A stretch of 64,000 nt of DNA from contig NZ_RHHV01000012.1 in assembly GCF_003710905.1 (NCBI RefSeq), positions 124,001 through 188,000 of the forward strand. Reading direction: 5' to 3'. The stretch comes from Brevibacillus parabrevis (lineage in GTDB: Bacteria; Bacillota; Bacilli; Brevibacillales; Brevibacillaceae). Positions 25,460 to 33,423 of this stretch are shown here, one piece after another. The notes beneath the pieces are model-generated. The model was not told the DNA's origin. It saw only the letters and a program-made list of their open reading frames with translations, and did not search any database. The translations under genes were made by a program, and so were the position numbers. The stretch's first letter is position 1. Each line of letters begins with the position of its first letter.

Positions 25460-26746
25460 ATGAAGCAAACATGGAACAAGTGGGTCATCATCACAGCATT
25501 AGGCTGTATGAGTCTGGCCGGATGTGTCCCGCCAGCAGCCCCTGATAGCCACGCTTCCAAGGCTCCTGTCCTGCAAGTGAGTCCGTCCGACAATGCCACG
25601 CCGCAGACAGCAGAGGAACCGACTACTGACTCGCCATCCGATACAGTCCCCCCAACTGGGGAAGCGCCGCCATCCCGTTTTCCGGAACAGCGGATTTCGC
25701 TTCTCGCGGTCGGGGATATCATGGTTCACCAGGAGCAAATGGATGCCGTCTGGAACCCGGCGACCAAAACGTATGACTTCCACAAGTTTTTTCCTTACGT
25801 CACGCCGCTGTTTCAGCAGGCTGACTGGGTAATCGGCAATCTGGAAACGACGATGAGCGGCAGTCAGGCCCGCTACTCGGGATATCCGATGTTCAATTCC
25901 CCGGAATCTTTGGGGCAGACATTGAAGGAAGTCGGTTTCACTGCGGTAACGACTGCGAACAACCACTCGATGGATCGCAAAGAGCAAGGCGTGCTGCAAA
26001 CGCTCAAGTACCTCGATCAGGCGGGAATTTTGCACACAGGGACGTTTGCCAGTGCCAAAGAGCGCGACGAGCCGCTGCTTTTGACCAAGGACGGATTTAC
26101 GCTCGCTCTGCTTTCCTATACGTACGGGACGAACGGAATCGCCATCCCCAAGGACAAGCCATACCTCGTCAACCTGATTTCGCCTGAGTTGATGAAACAG
26201 GACATTGCCCGTGCGAAAGAAAAGGGAGCCGATCTCGTTGCCGTCGCCCTGCACTTTGGGGTCGAGTATCAGCGGTTGCCGAATGCGGAGCAGATCAAGA
26301 CAGCCGAGCTGTGCTTGACGTACGGAGCCGACTTGATTTTGGGGGCGCATCCGCACGTGGTTCAGCCGTACGAATGGAAAACCGTTACGCGGGAGGACGG
26401 CACACAACACAAAGGCTTGATTACGTATTCGCTGGGGAACTTCGTCTCTGCCCAGAGATGGGATTACAAAGATGTCGGCGCGATTCTCAAGCTTACGCTG
26501 CACAAGGACGAGTCTGGAAAGGCGAGTATCGAACAGGCGGAAATGCTGCCGACCTACGTTCATTTTTTCCGCAAAAACAACAAGCGCAATTATGTCGTTT
26601 ATCCCGTGGCGGAGACATTGGAGGGATTGCAGCGCGGGGAGAAGTATCCGGGCCTCACGAAAGAAGCCATCCAGTACATGACCCGCTTGCAAAAGGAGAT
26701 GCCTGTTCACATGAATATGGCTGTTTCCAAGAAAAAAGCCAGCTAA
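25460..26746 (+). CDS. CapA-family lipoprotein (poly-gamma-glutamate synthesis-type metallophosphatase domain)
   Basis: The 428-residue product starts at the ATG at 25460 (AAAGGAGC 7 bases before); the upstream frame lacks signals. A lipoprotein signal with lipobox SLAGC is followed by a P/T/S-rich linker (about 22-75) and a CapA domain: ISLLAVGDIMVH, WVIGNLETTMSG, TTANNHSMDR, VALHFGVEYQ and LGAHPHVVQPYEW with ITYSLGNFV. CapA proteins are related to metallophosphatases and linked to poly-gamma-glutamate capsule making, but no capB/capC genes are nearby, so the actual role may differ. The operon terminator overlaps the stop codon. Confidence 0.83.
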   Translation: MKQTWNKWVIITALGCMSLAGCVPPAAPDSHASKAPVLQVSPSDNATPQTAEEPTTDSPSDTVPPTGEAPPSRFPEQRISLLAVGDIMVHQEQMDAVWNPATKTYDFHKFFPYVTPLFQQADWVIGNLETTMSGSQARYSGYPMFNSPESLGQTLKEVGFTAVTTANNHSMDRKEQGVLQTLKYLDQAGILHTGTFASAKERDEPLLLTKDGFTLALLSYTYGTNGIAIPKDKPYLVNLISPELMKQDIARAKEKGADLVAVALHFGVEYQRLPNAEQIKTAELCLTYGADLILGAHPHVVQPYEWKTVTREDGTQHKGLITYSLGNFVSAQRWDYKDVGAILKLTLHKDESGKASIEQAEMLPTYVHFFRKNNKRNYVVYPVAETLEGLQRGEKYPGLTKEAIQYMTRLQKEMPVHMNMAVSKKKAS

Positions 26747-26767
26747 CCGTTAGCTGGCCTTATTTCT
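26733..26767. terminator. Terminator overlapping the end of the CapA gene
   Basis: AAAAAAGCCAGCTAAC and GTTAGCTGGCCTTATTTC form a stem whose 5' arm contains the TAA stop codon. The convergent gene ends 13 bases further on, inside the same structure. Confidence 0.75.
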
Positions 26768-27833
26768 TTCCGAAGCCGAAGGGGAGATTCAATTTCAGTT
26801 GAAGCTTCAGTTCTTCGTTTTGCAGGCTGATTCCTTGCACCTGAATATTCGGGGAGATTAGCTCGGGGTAGAAGCCGAGGTCGTACGTCTTTTCCATTTC
26901 GTCGACAGTTGCTTGCGGCAGGGCGAACCCGTCGAAATAAAGCTCCGTGATGTGGAACTTCAACTGGGTAGGAGAGACAAGCTCGTAGTTGCCGACCAGC
27001 CGAAGCTCCATGTGGTCATACGTGCCTTCGACAGTCAGCTTGTCGTTTTCAAAAGAAAAACGGGATTGCTTGAACAATTCGTCTTTTTGCATCAAAAACT
27101 GGTTGAAATCGCTCTGCTTGATCGTCAGCGTGTGCGAGAAGAAGCCGTCGGACTGAATGCGGTCAGGCGTGGCCAACTCCGGTACTTGCACCATCACTTT
27201 GGCCAGCATGCCAAAAAACGTCTGGAAAGCGGGCAAGCCGCGTGTTTCCCAATCATTGATCAGATGATCCATCAGCGCTTCCACGGTGGTAGGATCGTCA
27301 AGCTTTTGCACGTTTTTTTCTTTTTCCGCCTGAATGGCGATCATCTCCGCCAGTTGCAGCTCGTATTTTTTGCGGAGGTCCTGGAGCAGAGTGAGTCGTG
27401 CTTGCTTGTCTGTCTGCATCGTGGCAAGCTTCACTCGCTCGGCGTGGTACGTCTGGAGCCGATTCATATCATACTCGTACACGAGCTGGTAGAAATCGAA
27501 CATCAATAAAAACTCATTGAAATTTTCCGCATTGAGTAAAAGCGTGAGAAGATTGGCGCGTTCACCCATGTAATAAGCCCGTGCCACCTCGCCGGCATGG
27601 CGCTGCATCGCTTCAATCACCAGCTTTTGGCGTTGCAGGTCCAGATCGATTTGAGCGATATCCCGATAGGTTCGCGTCTCTTCATCCTTGAGCAAGGTGA
27701 GAGTTCGCTCCAGTTCTTTTTGGGTAAAATGCTGCTGCAAGATCAACTGCTCCAGCGGAATTGCAGTCTCTTCCTGGGCGAACACAGTCAGCGGACATAC
27801 AAGCAGGAACAAGACGAGCAAAAATTTACGCAT
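26760..27833 (-). CDS. Secreted coiled-coil protein
   Basis: The 357-residue product starts at 27833 (AAAGGTG 5 bases upstream) with signal peptide MRKFLLVLFLLVCPLTVFA. The first 180 residues are a long coiled coil (KELERTLTLLKDEETRTYRDIAQ, VKLATMQTDKQARLTLLQDLRKKYELQLAEM) with a YYMGERANLLTLLLNAENFNEFLLMF segment, the arrangement of PcsB/CwlO-type N-terminal regulatory coiled coils. The C-terminal 170 residues are beta-rich and lack NlpC/P60, CHAP or LytM catalytic motifs. I infer an extracytoplasmic scaffold or regulator; no catalytic role is visible. Confidence 0.65.
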   Translation of the reverse strand: MRKFLLVLFLLVCPLTVFAQEETAIPLEQLILQQHFTQKELERTLTLLKDEETRTYRDIAQIDLDLQRQKLVIEAMQRHAGEVARAYYMGERANLLTLLLNAENFNEFLLMFDFYQLVYEYDMNRLQTYHAERVKLATMQTDKQARLTLLQDLRKKYELQLAEMIAIQAEKEKNVQKLDDPTTVEALMDHLINDWETRGLPAFQTFFGMLAKVMVQVPELATPDRIQSDGFFSHTLTIKQSDFNQFLMQKDELFKQSRFSFENDKLTVEGTYDHMELRLVGNYELVSPTQLKFHITELYFDGFALPQATVDEMEKTYDLGFYPELISPNIQVQGISLQNEELKLQLKLNLPFGFGKK

Positions 27834-27944
27834 GTTTTCACCTTTTGCTTTCATGATGGAAGTCGCTTGCCTTTCCACATTGTATGACTTCTTTTTCGTA
27901 TTATAGCCTTATCAGGTTGAATTTGGATAGCAGGAGAAGAGCCC

Positions 27945-29084
27945 ATGGATATAAACGCTATGATTCGCCGTGAAATGGAAAGCCAGGAGGGAGGCGCGAT
28001 CCCGTTCGCACGCTTTATGGAACTGGCCCTCTACCACGACTCCTACGGCTATTATATGTCGGACTTGCCCAAGGTAGGCAAAGATGGCGATTTTTTTACC
28101 AGCGCGACCGTACACGCTGTCTTCGGGGAAACATTGGCGGATGCCGTGATAAAGCTGTGGAGCACCGCGGCGATTGAGCAGCCTGCGCTCGTTGAAATCG
28201 GAGGCGGGACTGGCTCCTTGTGCAAAAGCATGCTTGCCCGCATACAGGAAGCAGCGCCAGATGTGTACGCCAAGCTTACGGTTGTGTTGATAGAAGCAAG
28301 CCCGTATCATCGCCAAAAACAGCAAGAGGCCCTTTGCGAGCACGAGGTGCGCAAAATATGGTATTCGTCACTGGAAGAAGCAGCGCAAGCAGGCGGGCTA
28401 GAAGGAGTGATCGTGTCCAATGAATGGCTGGATGCCTTTCCCGTCCACTTGGCGCAAAAGACGAAAACGGGTTGGAAGGAAGTAGCGGTGACATGCGAGG
28501 AGGGGCAGTTCACGGAGGTGCTGCAAGAGCCGGGAGCCACGCTTTTGAACAGCCTGACAGAAATCGAGGCTGCTACCGCGATGCCAAACGGGATGCGCAT
28601 CGAAGTGAATCTCGCGTTGGAACAGGCGGCGCAGCAGGTCGGACGCCTGCTTGCCAAAGGATATGTCATAACGATCGATTACGGCGACAGACAAGAGGAG
28701 TTGTATCATGCCAGCCGGAAAAACGGGACACTGATGTGCTACTACCGCCATCAAGCCCACGATAATCCGTACATTCACGTCGGCGAACAAGATATAACGG
28801 CGCACGTCAATTTTTCCGCATGGAGCCGTTTTGGCGAAGCGGCGGGGTTGCGAGAGGTTTTGTATATGCGCCAGGATAAATTTTTGCTCCAGAGCGGCCT
28901 TTTGACCAAAGCGGTCGTCCATCACGATACAGACCCGTTTACGAGTGTCGCGATGAAACGCAACCGGGCGTTGTTGCAGTTGATTGATCCTGCCGGGCTG
29001 GGCGGACGGTTTCGAGTCATGATCCAGCAAAAAGGCGTGGAGAACAGCCTGGATACGGCAAGCTTTTTCAGGTCGTTTGCATAA
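27945..29084 (+). CDS. SAM-dependent methyltransferase, MidA/NDUFAF7 (DUF185) family
   Basis: The 379-residue protein shows IPFARFMELALYHDSYGYY at the N-terminus, the SAM site LVEIGGGTGSLCKSML, IVSNEWLDAFPVHL and GYVITIDYGD, all typical of the MidA/NDUFAF7 family. The mitochondrial relative methylates an arginine of complex I subunit NDUFS2; the bacterial substrate is unknown. AGGAGAAGAG precedes the ATG. It is a single-gene unit ending in a strong terminator. Confidence 0.82.
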   Translation: MDINAMIRREMESQEGGAIPFARFMELALYHDSYGYYMSDLPKVGKDGDFFTSATVHAVFGETLADAVIKLWSTAAIEQPALVEIGGGTGSLCKSMLARIQEAAPDVYAKLTVVLIEASPYHRQKQQEALCEHEVRKIWYSSLEEAAQAGGLEGVIVSNEWLDAFPVHLAQKTKTGWKEVAVTCEEGQFTEVLQEPGATLLNSLTEIEAATAMPNGMRIEVNLALEQAAQQVGRLLAKGYVITIDYGDRQEELYHASRKNGTLMCYYRHQAHDNPYIHVGEQDITAHVNFSAWSRFGEAAGLREVLYMRQDKFLLQSGLLTKAVVHHDTDPFTSVAMKRNRALLQLIDPAGLGGRFRVMIQQKGVENSLDTASFFRSFA

Positions 29085-29117
29085 AAAAAGATGCTCGCAG
29101 ATGAGCATCTTTTTTTC
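29083..29117. terminator. Bidirectional terminator
   Basis: AAAAAAAGATGCTC and GAGCATCTTTTTTT flank a short loop, starting in the last codon of the methyltransferase gene and ending at the convergent DUF2626 gene. Confidence 0.9.
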
Positions 29118-29384
29118 TTACATCATCAGTTGCATGAAAGCGTGTTCTTGCGGGCCTACAGGCATTACGAAGAACGTGTAGTACGTGAACCCTACAAAAG
29201 ACAGGAACATGAAGCCGAAAAAAATGTTCAGATACACTCGCTCAGTCAGGCTCATGTAGCTCAACGCTACGAAGAATGCTGTAAGACCGAAGAAGATGAG
29301 CGACATTGGGTACAGACCGCCCCAGAACGCCATCAGCGCGATAACGATGGTCCAGAAACCAAGCACGCGATACATACGATCCAT
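29118..29384 (-). CDS. DUF2626 (YqgY-like) small membrane protein
   Basis: The 88-residue protein has three predicted membrane segments (about 9-22, 27-45 and 50-72) and starts MDRMYRVLGFWTIVIALMAFWGG, the DUF2626 pattern. Homologues such as Bacillus YqgY lie next to yqgX and the MgsR gene, both found within a few kb here. Function unknown. GGGGGGACAAC precedes the ATG. Confidence 0.8.
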   Translation of the reverse strand: MDRMYRVLGFWTIVIALMAFWGGLYPMSLIFFGLTAFFVALSYMSLTERVYLNIFFGFMFLSFVGFTYYTFFVMPVGPQEHAFMQLMM

Positions 29385-29534
29385 TTGTTGTCCCCCCTTT
29401 TTGCCTAGATCGGTAAGATTTACAAGATTCCTACCCCATTATAAAGGACAGGCGAAGACGTGTAAACGATAAAGGTATGACGGATTTGGGGCGAAGGAAA
29501 ACGCTTCAAATCACCGTCCGGGTGAGGATCATTC

Positions 29535-30233
29535 TCAATAATGGATAACCGTATAGTTGCACGATTTGCAGCCCCTGATCATCGAGCCATCCTCACGTAA
29601 TTCAATCTTCCCTAAGTACGTTTCGAATATTCCCATGAGCAGAGCGTTATGCATCTCGCAAACCGCGCGCGGATATTTTTTGGCCGTGTCGGAAAACGTG
29701 CAGTTGTTTACACGAAAACGAAGGGTGCCTTCGTCCAGCTTTTCAATATCGGGTTTCAATCCCTGAGCAACGACGAGTCGATGGATCAGGTTCAATTTCT
29801 CTTCCAAAGTAGCCGTTTGCAGATTCAATCCGCTTTGGACAACCGCCCGTTTCGCCATCTCTGTACCAATGCGATGCCCCATATTGATCAGAGCGGCTTC
29901 GCCCGCCTCGCCGAGCGACAGCAGGCTTTCGATTGCGATATCGGCCAGAAGCTGATAGTCGCGAGGTGGGAACTGGAGGCTCACCACCTGTTCAGACAGG
30001 GAATACAATCGACTGGGACGTCCACCTTTGCCACTTTTGTCCGAGACGGCTGTGAGCAAATTCACGTCCTCCAGCTTTGTCAGATGCAGGCGGGCCACAT
30101 TCGGATGGATGGAAAAGTGGTCTGCGACATCCTGGACAGTGATTGGATCTTTGCTGTACGCGACAAATTGGTAAATGGAGAAGCGGGTGGGGTCTGCCAA
30201 AGCACTGGTTAACTTATGCGCGTCGTGGTCCAT
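29535..30233 (-). CDS. HTH transcription regulator with a C-terminal cysteine cluster, SufR-like
   Basis: The 232-residue product starts at 30233 (AAAGGGG 8 bases upstream). The N-terminal 80 residues are an ArsR/DeoR-type winged helix (LADPTRFSIYQFV, TVQDVADHFSIHPNVARLHLTKL, GGRPSRLYSL). The C-terminal domain has four cysteines: C-x13-C (NNC... AVC) and a C-x2-C near the end (RGCKSC). SufR-family regulators use a similar cysteine set to hold an Fe-S cluster, so an iron-sulfur or redox sensor is a reasonable inference, not shown. It is divergent from the Spx/MgsR-like gene at 30572, with 338 bases between. Confidence 0.72.
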   Translation of the reverse strand: MDHDAHKLTSALADPTRFSIYQFVAYSKDPITVQDVADHFSIHPNVARLHLTKLEDVNLLTAVSDKSGKGGRPSRLYSLSEQVVSLQFPPRDYQLLADIAIESLLSLGEAGEAALINMGHRIGTEMAKRAVVQSGLNLQTATLEEKLNLIHRLVVAQGLKPDIEKLDEGTLRFRVNNCTFSDTAKKYPRAVCEMHNALLMGIFETYLGKIELREDGSMIRGCKSCNYTVIHY

Positions 30234-30395
30234 GCCGGATACCCCTTTCTCAAGTGACAAACCGTGTTCCATATTTGTTTGAAAAAATTTCACATCCACA
30301 TAAGTGTATCCGATTTTGTTTGGCTTGTTAAGGTGGCAGTGTGCTATAACAACACATCCCCCAAATTTTCTGCCTAGTTTTTAGATTAACTACTA

Positions 30396-30425
30396 TTGAC
30401 ATAGTGTTTATTGTAGATTTATAAT
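30396..30425 (+). promoter_or_regulatory. Strong sigma-A promoter of the Spx/MgsR-like gene
   Basis: A perfect TTGACA (30396-30401) and a perfect TATAAT (30420-30425) are separated by 18 bases, in an AT-rich stretch about 150 bases upstream of the start codon. Confidence 0.8.
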
Positions 30426-30481
30426 CCAAAGTAAGGAAAGAATTTTTATTAGCTTACTTTTTGTGAGTTAATAGCTCAAAG

Positions 30482-30500
30482 CAATTGCATCCGGCAATTG
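30482..30500 (+). promoter_or_regulatory. Small perfect hairpin in the mRNA leader
   Basis: CAATTGC and GCAATTG pair around a five-base ATCCG loop, 71 bases before the start of the Spx/MgsR-like gene. No T run follows. It could be an mRNA stabiliser or a protein-binding palindrome. Confidence 0.35.
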
Positions 30501-30571
30501 GCAAAAGAGCACATGGAAACACCAAGAATACACGAAACCAAATGGGTATAGATGAGATGGAGGGGTAACCG

Positions 30572-30949
30572 ATGGCAGTTGCTGAACGTACTCAAACACA
30601 AAAATTAACGTTTTTCACGTATCCGAGCTGCACATCCTGTCGCAAAGCCAAAGCTTGGCTGGCAGAGAATGGCGTCAATTACGAAGAGCGTCACCTGTTT
30701 AAAAACCCGCCGACAGCCGAAGAGCTGCTCGACATCATCAAAATGACGACAAACGGACTGGACGAGATTTTGTCCACGAGAAGCCAACGCTTCAAAAACT
30801 TGGACGTCGATATTAATGACATGTCTGTCAAAGAGTTGCTGGAGATGCTGAGCGAAGAGCCGCAGCTTCTGAAGCGCCCGATTTTGACAGATGGCGAGAA
30901 TTTGATTGTCGGCTTCAATTCTTCCGCGATGAAAAACTTGTTGTCCTGA
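30572..30949 (+). CDS. Spx/ArsC-fold protein, MgsR (YqgZ)-like
   Basis: The 125-residue product has the thioredoxin-like Spx/ArsC fold: LTFFTYPSCTSCRKAKAWL with a C-x2-C redox pair, NYEERHLFKNPPTAEELLDII, and LKRPILTDGENLIVGF. The CxxC and size fit Spx or its paralogue MgsR, which bind the RNA polymerase alpha subunit and redirect transcription under thiol or general stress; true arsenate reductases have a different cysteine layout. Nearby YqgX- and YqgY-like genes favour MgsR. GGAGGGG lies upstream of the ATG. A strong promoter and a divergent cysteine-rich regulator suggest redox or stress control. Confidence 0.75.
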   Translation: MAVAERTQTQKLTFFTYPSCTSCRKAKAWLAENGVNYEERHLFKNPPTAEELLDIIKMTTNGLDEILSTRSQRFKNLDVDINDMSVKELLEMLSEEPQLLKRPILTDGENLIVGFNSSAMKNLLS

Positions 30950-31066
30950 AAAGGAGGAGGCATACTGCCTTCTCTTTTCTTTTTTTAACCGCATCCGATA
31001 TGATTTTGTCGCGCAAACCAGTAAAATAAAGCAAACAAAATCGAAGCAAAGGATGAGATTGCGTTC

Positions 31067-31825
31067 ATGGATACCGTACTGCTGCAAAAAGAAGCGGGCA
31101 TTGCCACGATTACGCTGAATCGGCCGCACGTACATAACGCGGTCAGCATGGAGCTGGTCGACGAGCTGCACCATGTTTTGGCGGACTGCCAGGCAGATTC
31201 GCAGGTGAAGGTGCTCATCATTACAGGTACAGGCAAAAGTTTTGTCTCCGGGGGAGACTTGAACCAGTTTATCGCGGCGCGCGGACATGATCAGGCGTAT
31301 CCGCTGCTGAGCAAGGTGGCGGGATTGTTGTCTGCCATCGACACGTTCACCAAGCCTGTCATTGCCATGATCAACGGCGCTGCTGTCGGAGGCGGATGCG
31401 AATTTGCAGGTGCTTGCCATTTTCGCTTCGCCAGCGAGCAGGCGCGGTTCGGCTTTGTGCAGATCGGCATGCATATTACGACAGGCTGGGGCGGGGGAAG
31501 CCGGCTTCTGGACATGCTCCCGGAGTCGAAAGCGTTGGCTCTTTTGCTGGCGGGAGAAAGGCTGACGGCGCAAGAGGCCAAGTCGTACGGCTTCGTGGAC
31601 GAAATCTACCCGCACGATCAGCTGCAAGCGGCTGTGCACGCGTTCGCGAAAAAAATCGCCGCGCAGCCGTTGGAAGGGATCGAAGCGTACATGCAGCTCG
31701 TTCGCTGGAAGCGGGAAGGAATCGTGCGGGCCGAGCGCATCGAGCGCGAAGTGGATCAATGCGCAAAACTATGGGGAAGTCCGGCTCATGTCGCCGTCGT
31801 GGAAAAATTTCTGAACAAGCAGTAA
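31067..31825 (+). CDS. Enoyl-CoA hydratase/isomerase family protein with a changed active site
   Basis: The 252-residue crotonase-fold protein has ITLNRPHVHNAVS, the oxyanion-hole regions SFVSGGDLNQF and NGAAVGGGCEFAGAC. The first catalytic glutamate (GGGCEFAG) is present, but the place of the second (usually PE-x-x-LG) reads FGFVQIGM, so a glutamine replaces it. This argues against plain enoyl-CoA hydration and for isomerase, hydrolase or another crotonase reaction. The ATG has AAAGGATGAG upstream. It is not part of the yng-type operon 2 kb downstream. Confidence 0.75.
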   Translation: MDTVLLQKEAGIATITLNRPHVHNAVSMELVDELHHVLADCQADSQVKVLIITGTGKSFVSGGDLNQFIAARGHDQAYPLLSKVAGLLSAIDTFTKPVIAMINGAAVGGGCEFAGACHFRFASEQARFGFVQIGMHITTGWGGGSRLLDMLPESKALALLLAGERLTAQEAKSYGFVDEIYPHDQLQAAVHAFAKKIAAQPLEGIEAYMQLVRWKREGIVRAERIEREVDQCAKLWGSPAHVAVVEKFLNKQ

Positions 31826-31965
31826 CCGCCCGCCAGATGGTTCTTCTCGTTTAAACATTTATTTGCTTGGACATACTTTTTCTAGTAGAAAGCGATTCTA
31901 CAAGAGTAGGGAAAAGCATAGGATGAACTACATCATCCTTTTTAAAGGTAACGGGAGGGACTCAT

Positions 31966-32610
31966 ATGGTAGCTTCCAGACAAGACGCATGGACCGAAGA
32001 TGACGATCTCGTGTTGGCGGAAGTCACCTTGCGCCACATACGCGAAGGCGGTACACAACTTGCCGCATTTGAAGAAGTGGGTCAAAGGTTGGGCAGGACA
32101 GCAGCTGCGTGCGGATTTCGCTGGAATAGTTGCGTGCGCAAACGTTACGATGCGGCAATCTCGATAGCCAAAAGTCAGAGACAGCAATTGAAGAAGATGG
32201 GCAGGATTCAAACGCCAGCTACCATTGTGGAGACAGAGGCTGTTTTGTTGCCGCAAAGGCAATTGCCGCCTGCTGTTGCCGAGATGCAGGCTTCTGAACT
32301 GGAATCAGTGGAAGAAGAGCAAATCGAATCGGTTATTCGCATGCTCGTCAACCAGAAGGAAATGGCGAGGCGCTTGCGACAACTGGAACAAGAGTTGGAA
32401 GGCAAAGATTTGGAGTTAAAAGAATTGAAGGATGCGCATGAGCGAGCCAAAAAAGAACTGGAGCAGGTGCAGGGAGTAAATGACGATTACCGCGCGCTTG
32501 TTCAGATCATGGATCGCGCGCGCAAGCTGGCCTTTTTGCAGGAAGAGGAGTCCTCCAAAGCTATTTTCAAAATGGATGAGAACGGCAACCTGGAGCGAGT
32601 GGAAAAATAA
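31966..32610 (+). CDS. RsfA/GerR-family sporulation transcription regulator
   Basis: The 214-residue protein has an N-terminal Myb/SANT-like DNA-binding domain (DAWTEDDDLVLAEVTLRHIREG, VGQRLGRTAAACGFRWNSCVRKRY), a Q/P/E-rich linker and a C-terminal coiled coil (about 118-165). This is the RsfA family; in Bacillus two members act in sporulation, RsfA in the forespore and GerR (YlbO) in the mother cell. The YlbP acetyltransferase gene immediately downstream, as in Bacillus ylbO-ylbP, favours GerR, but I leave the name open. GGGAGGG lies 8 bases upstream. Confidence 0.83.
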   Translation: MVASRQDAWTEDDDLVLAEVTLRHIREGGTQLAAFEEVGQRLGRTAAACGFRWNSCVRKRYDAAISIAKSQRQQLKKMGRIQTPATIVETEAVLLPQRQLPPAVAEMQASELESVEEEQIESVIRMLVNQKEMARRLRQLEQELEGKDLELKELKDAHERAKKELEQVQGVNDDYRALVQIMDRARKLAFLQEEESSKAIFKMDENGNLERVEK

Positions 32611-32626
32611 ATGCTGCGCAGCAAAC

Positions 32627-32660
32627 AAAAAAGAAGCGGTTACATTCCGCTTCTTTTTTC
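32627..32660. terminator. Bidirectional terminator
   Basis: AAAAAAGAAGCGG and CCGCTTCTTTTTT form a stem around TTACATT between convergent genes. Confidence 0.85.
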
Positions 32661-32680
32661 TGTCCTGTCCAAAGGAAGAG

Positions 32681-33148
32681 CTAGTCTTGCAGCTCCACAT
32701 TCTCTGGCAACCAGACGTACGGGTTTTCGCCGCGATCGCGCATCGGATTGTATTTGACAGGGGTAAAGCCCATTTTCAGCCAAAATTCGTCCGCACGACA
32801 GCGGGAGTTTGTTTTAATAGGAGCGCCAAAGCTTTTTGCATGGTTAACCAAAGCCGTGCCGTAGTCTTTGCTGCGGTAATCAGGCAGGACTTCAAGCTTC
32901 CACAGCTCGTAGTAATCTTGGGCTGGTTGGAAATAACGGTCGTATTTCCCGTCGATTTTATAGAGGCTCATGCGTGCTACCAGAAGATCGTTGTCATAAA
33001 TACCGTAAAAAGGAGATTCCGAATCGTTCTCCACGATGTTCGCCTCCAGGTCTTCCTTCATCGAAAGCTCCTCCAGGCCAAATTCGCGAAACTTTTGAAA
33101 TTCCTCCAGTGTCTTGTAGTTGATCTGTAAACGTCTTACTTCAAACAT
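32681..33148 (-). CDS. GNAT N-acetyltransferase, YlbP-like
   Basis: The 155-residue product has an N-terminal helix-rich part, the central GIYDNDLLVARMSLYKID strands, and the acetyl-CoA region LEVLPDYRSKDYGTALVNHAKSFG. Length, sequence style and position after a GerR/RsfA-type gene match Bacillus YlbP. The substrate is unknown. GAGGAG lies 10 bases upstream of the ATG. It is convergent with the regulator gene. Confidence 0.8.
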   Translation of the reverse strand: MFEVRRLQINYKTLEEFQKFREFGLEELSMKEDLEANIVENDSESPFYGIYDNDLLVARMSLYKIDGKYDRYFQPAQDYYELWKLEVLPDYRSKDYGTALVNHAKSFGAPIKTNSRCRADEFWLKMGFTPVKYNPMRDRGENPYVWLPENVELQD

Positions 33149-33373
33149 GGTCAGCCACTCCTCTCACAGCTCTTTGCCTTGGCCGGCTTAGGCCACTCCT
33201 CTTTATTATACACCATGATCGGATTTTCCGAAGCGTTTTCTTTGCCGCGTTGCGGAATTGTCAGAAAGCGAAAAAAGGTTCATGGAAAAAATTTAAAAAT
33301 TCTTTCTAGAACTATGTTCATTCTCATGGCAAAATAGAAGTAAGCATCACATGAAACAAACCGAGCAAACAAT

Positions 33374-33389
33374 TTGGAAACGCTTTCGA
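33374..33389 (+). promoter_or_regulatory. Possible CcpA binding site (cre) upstream of the yng-type operon
   Basis: TTGGAAACGCTTTCGA agrees with the cre consensus WTGNAANCGNWNNCWW at all but one position. It ends 34 bases before the first gene of the operon, a position that would block transcription when carbon is plentiful. Confidence 0.45.
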
Positions 33390-33423
33390 TTGGAGTCGGT
33401 TTGTCAAAGAGGGGAGCGTTGCC

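Larger units (their letters stand above)
30234..30571 (+). other. Divergent intergenic region, AT-rich
   Basis: This 338-base region separates the cysteine-cluster regulator and the Spx/MgsR-like gene. It holds a strong plus-strand promoter (30396-30425) and a long leader with a small perfect hairpin (30482-30500). No ORF or known RNA class is seen. The AT content is clearly higher than in the flanking genes. Confidence 0.6.

Noticed and set aside
30572..30949. Arsenate reductase ArsC
   Set aside because: The C-x2-C near the N-terminus and the neighbourhood fit Spx/MgsR; no ars genes are nearby.
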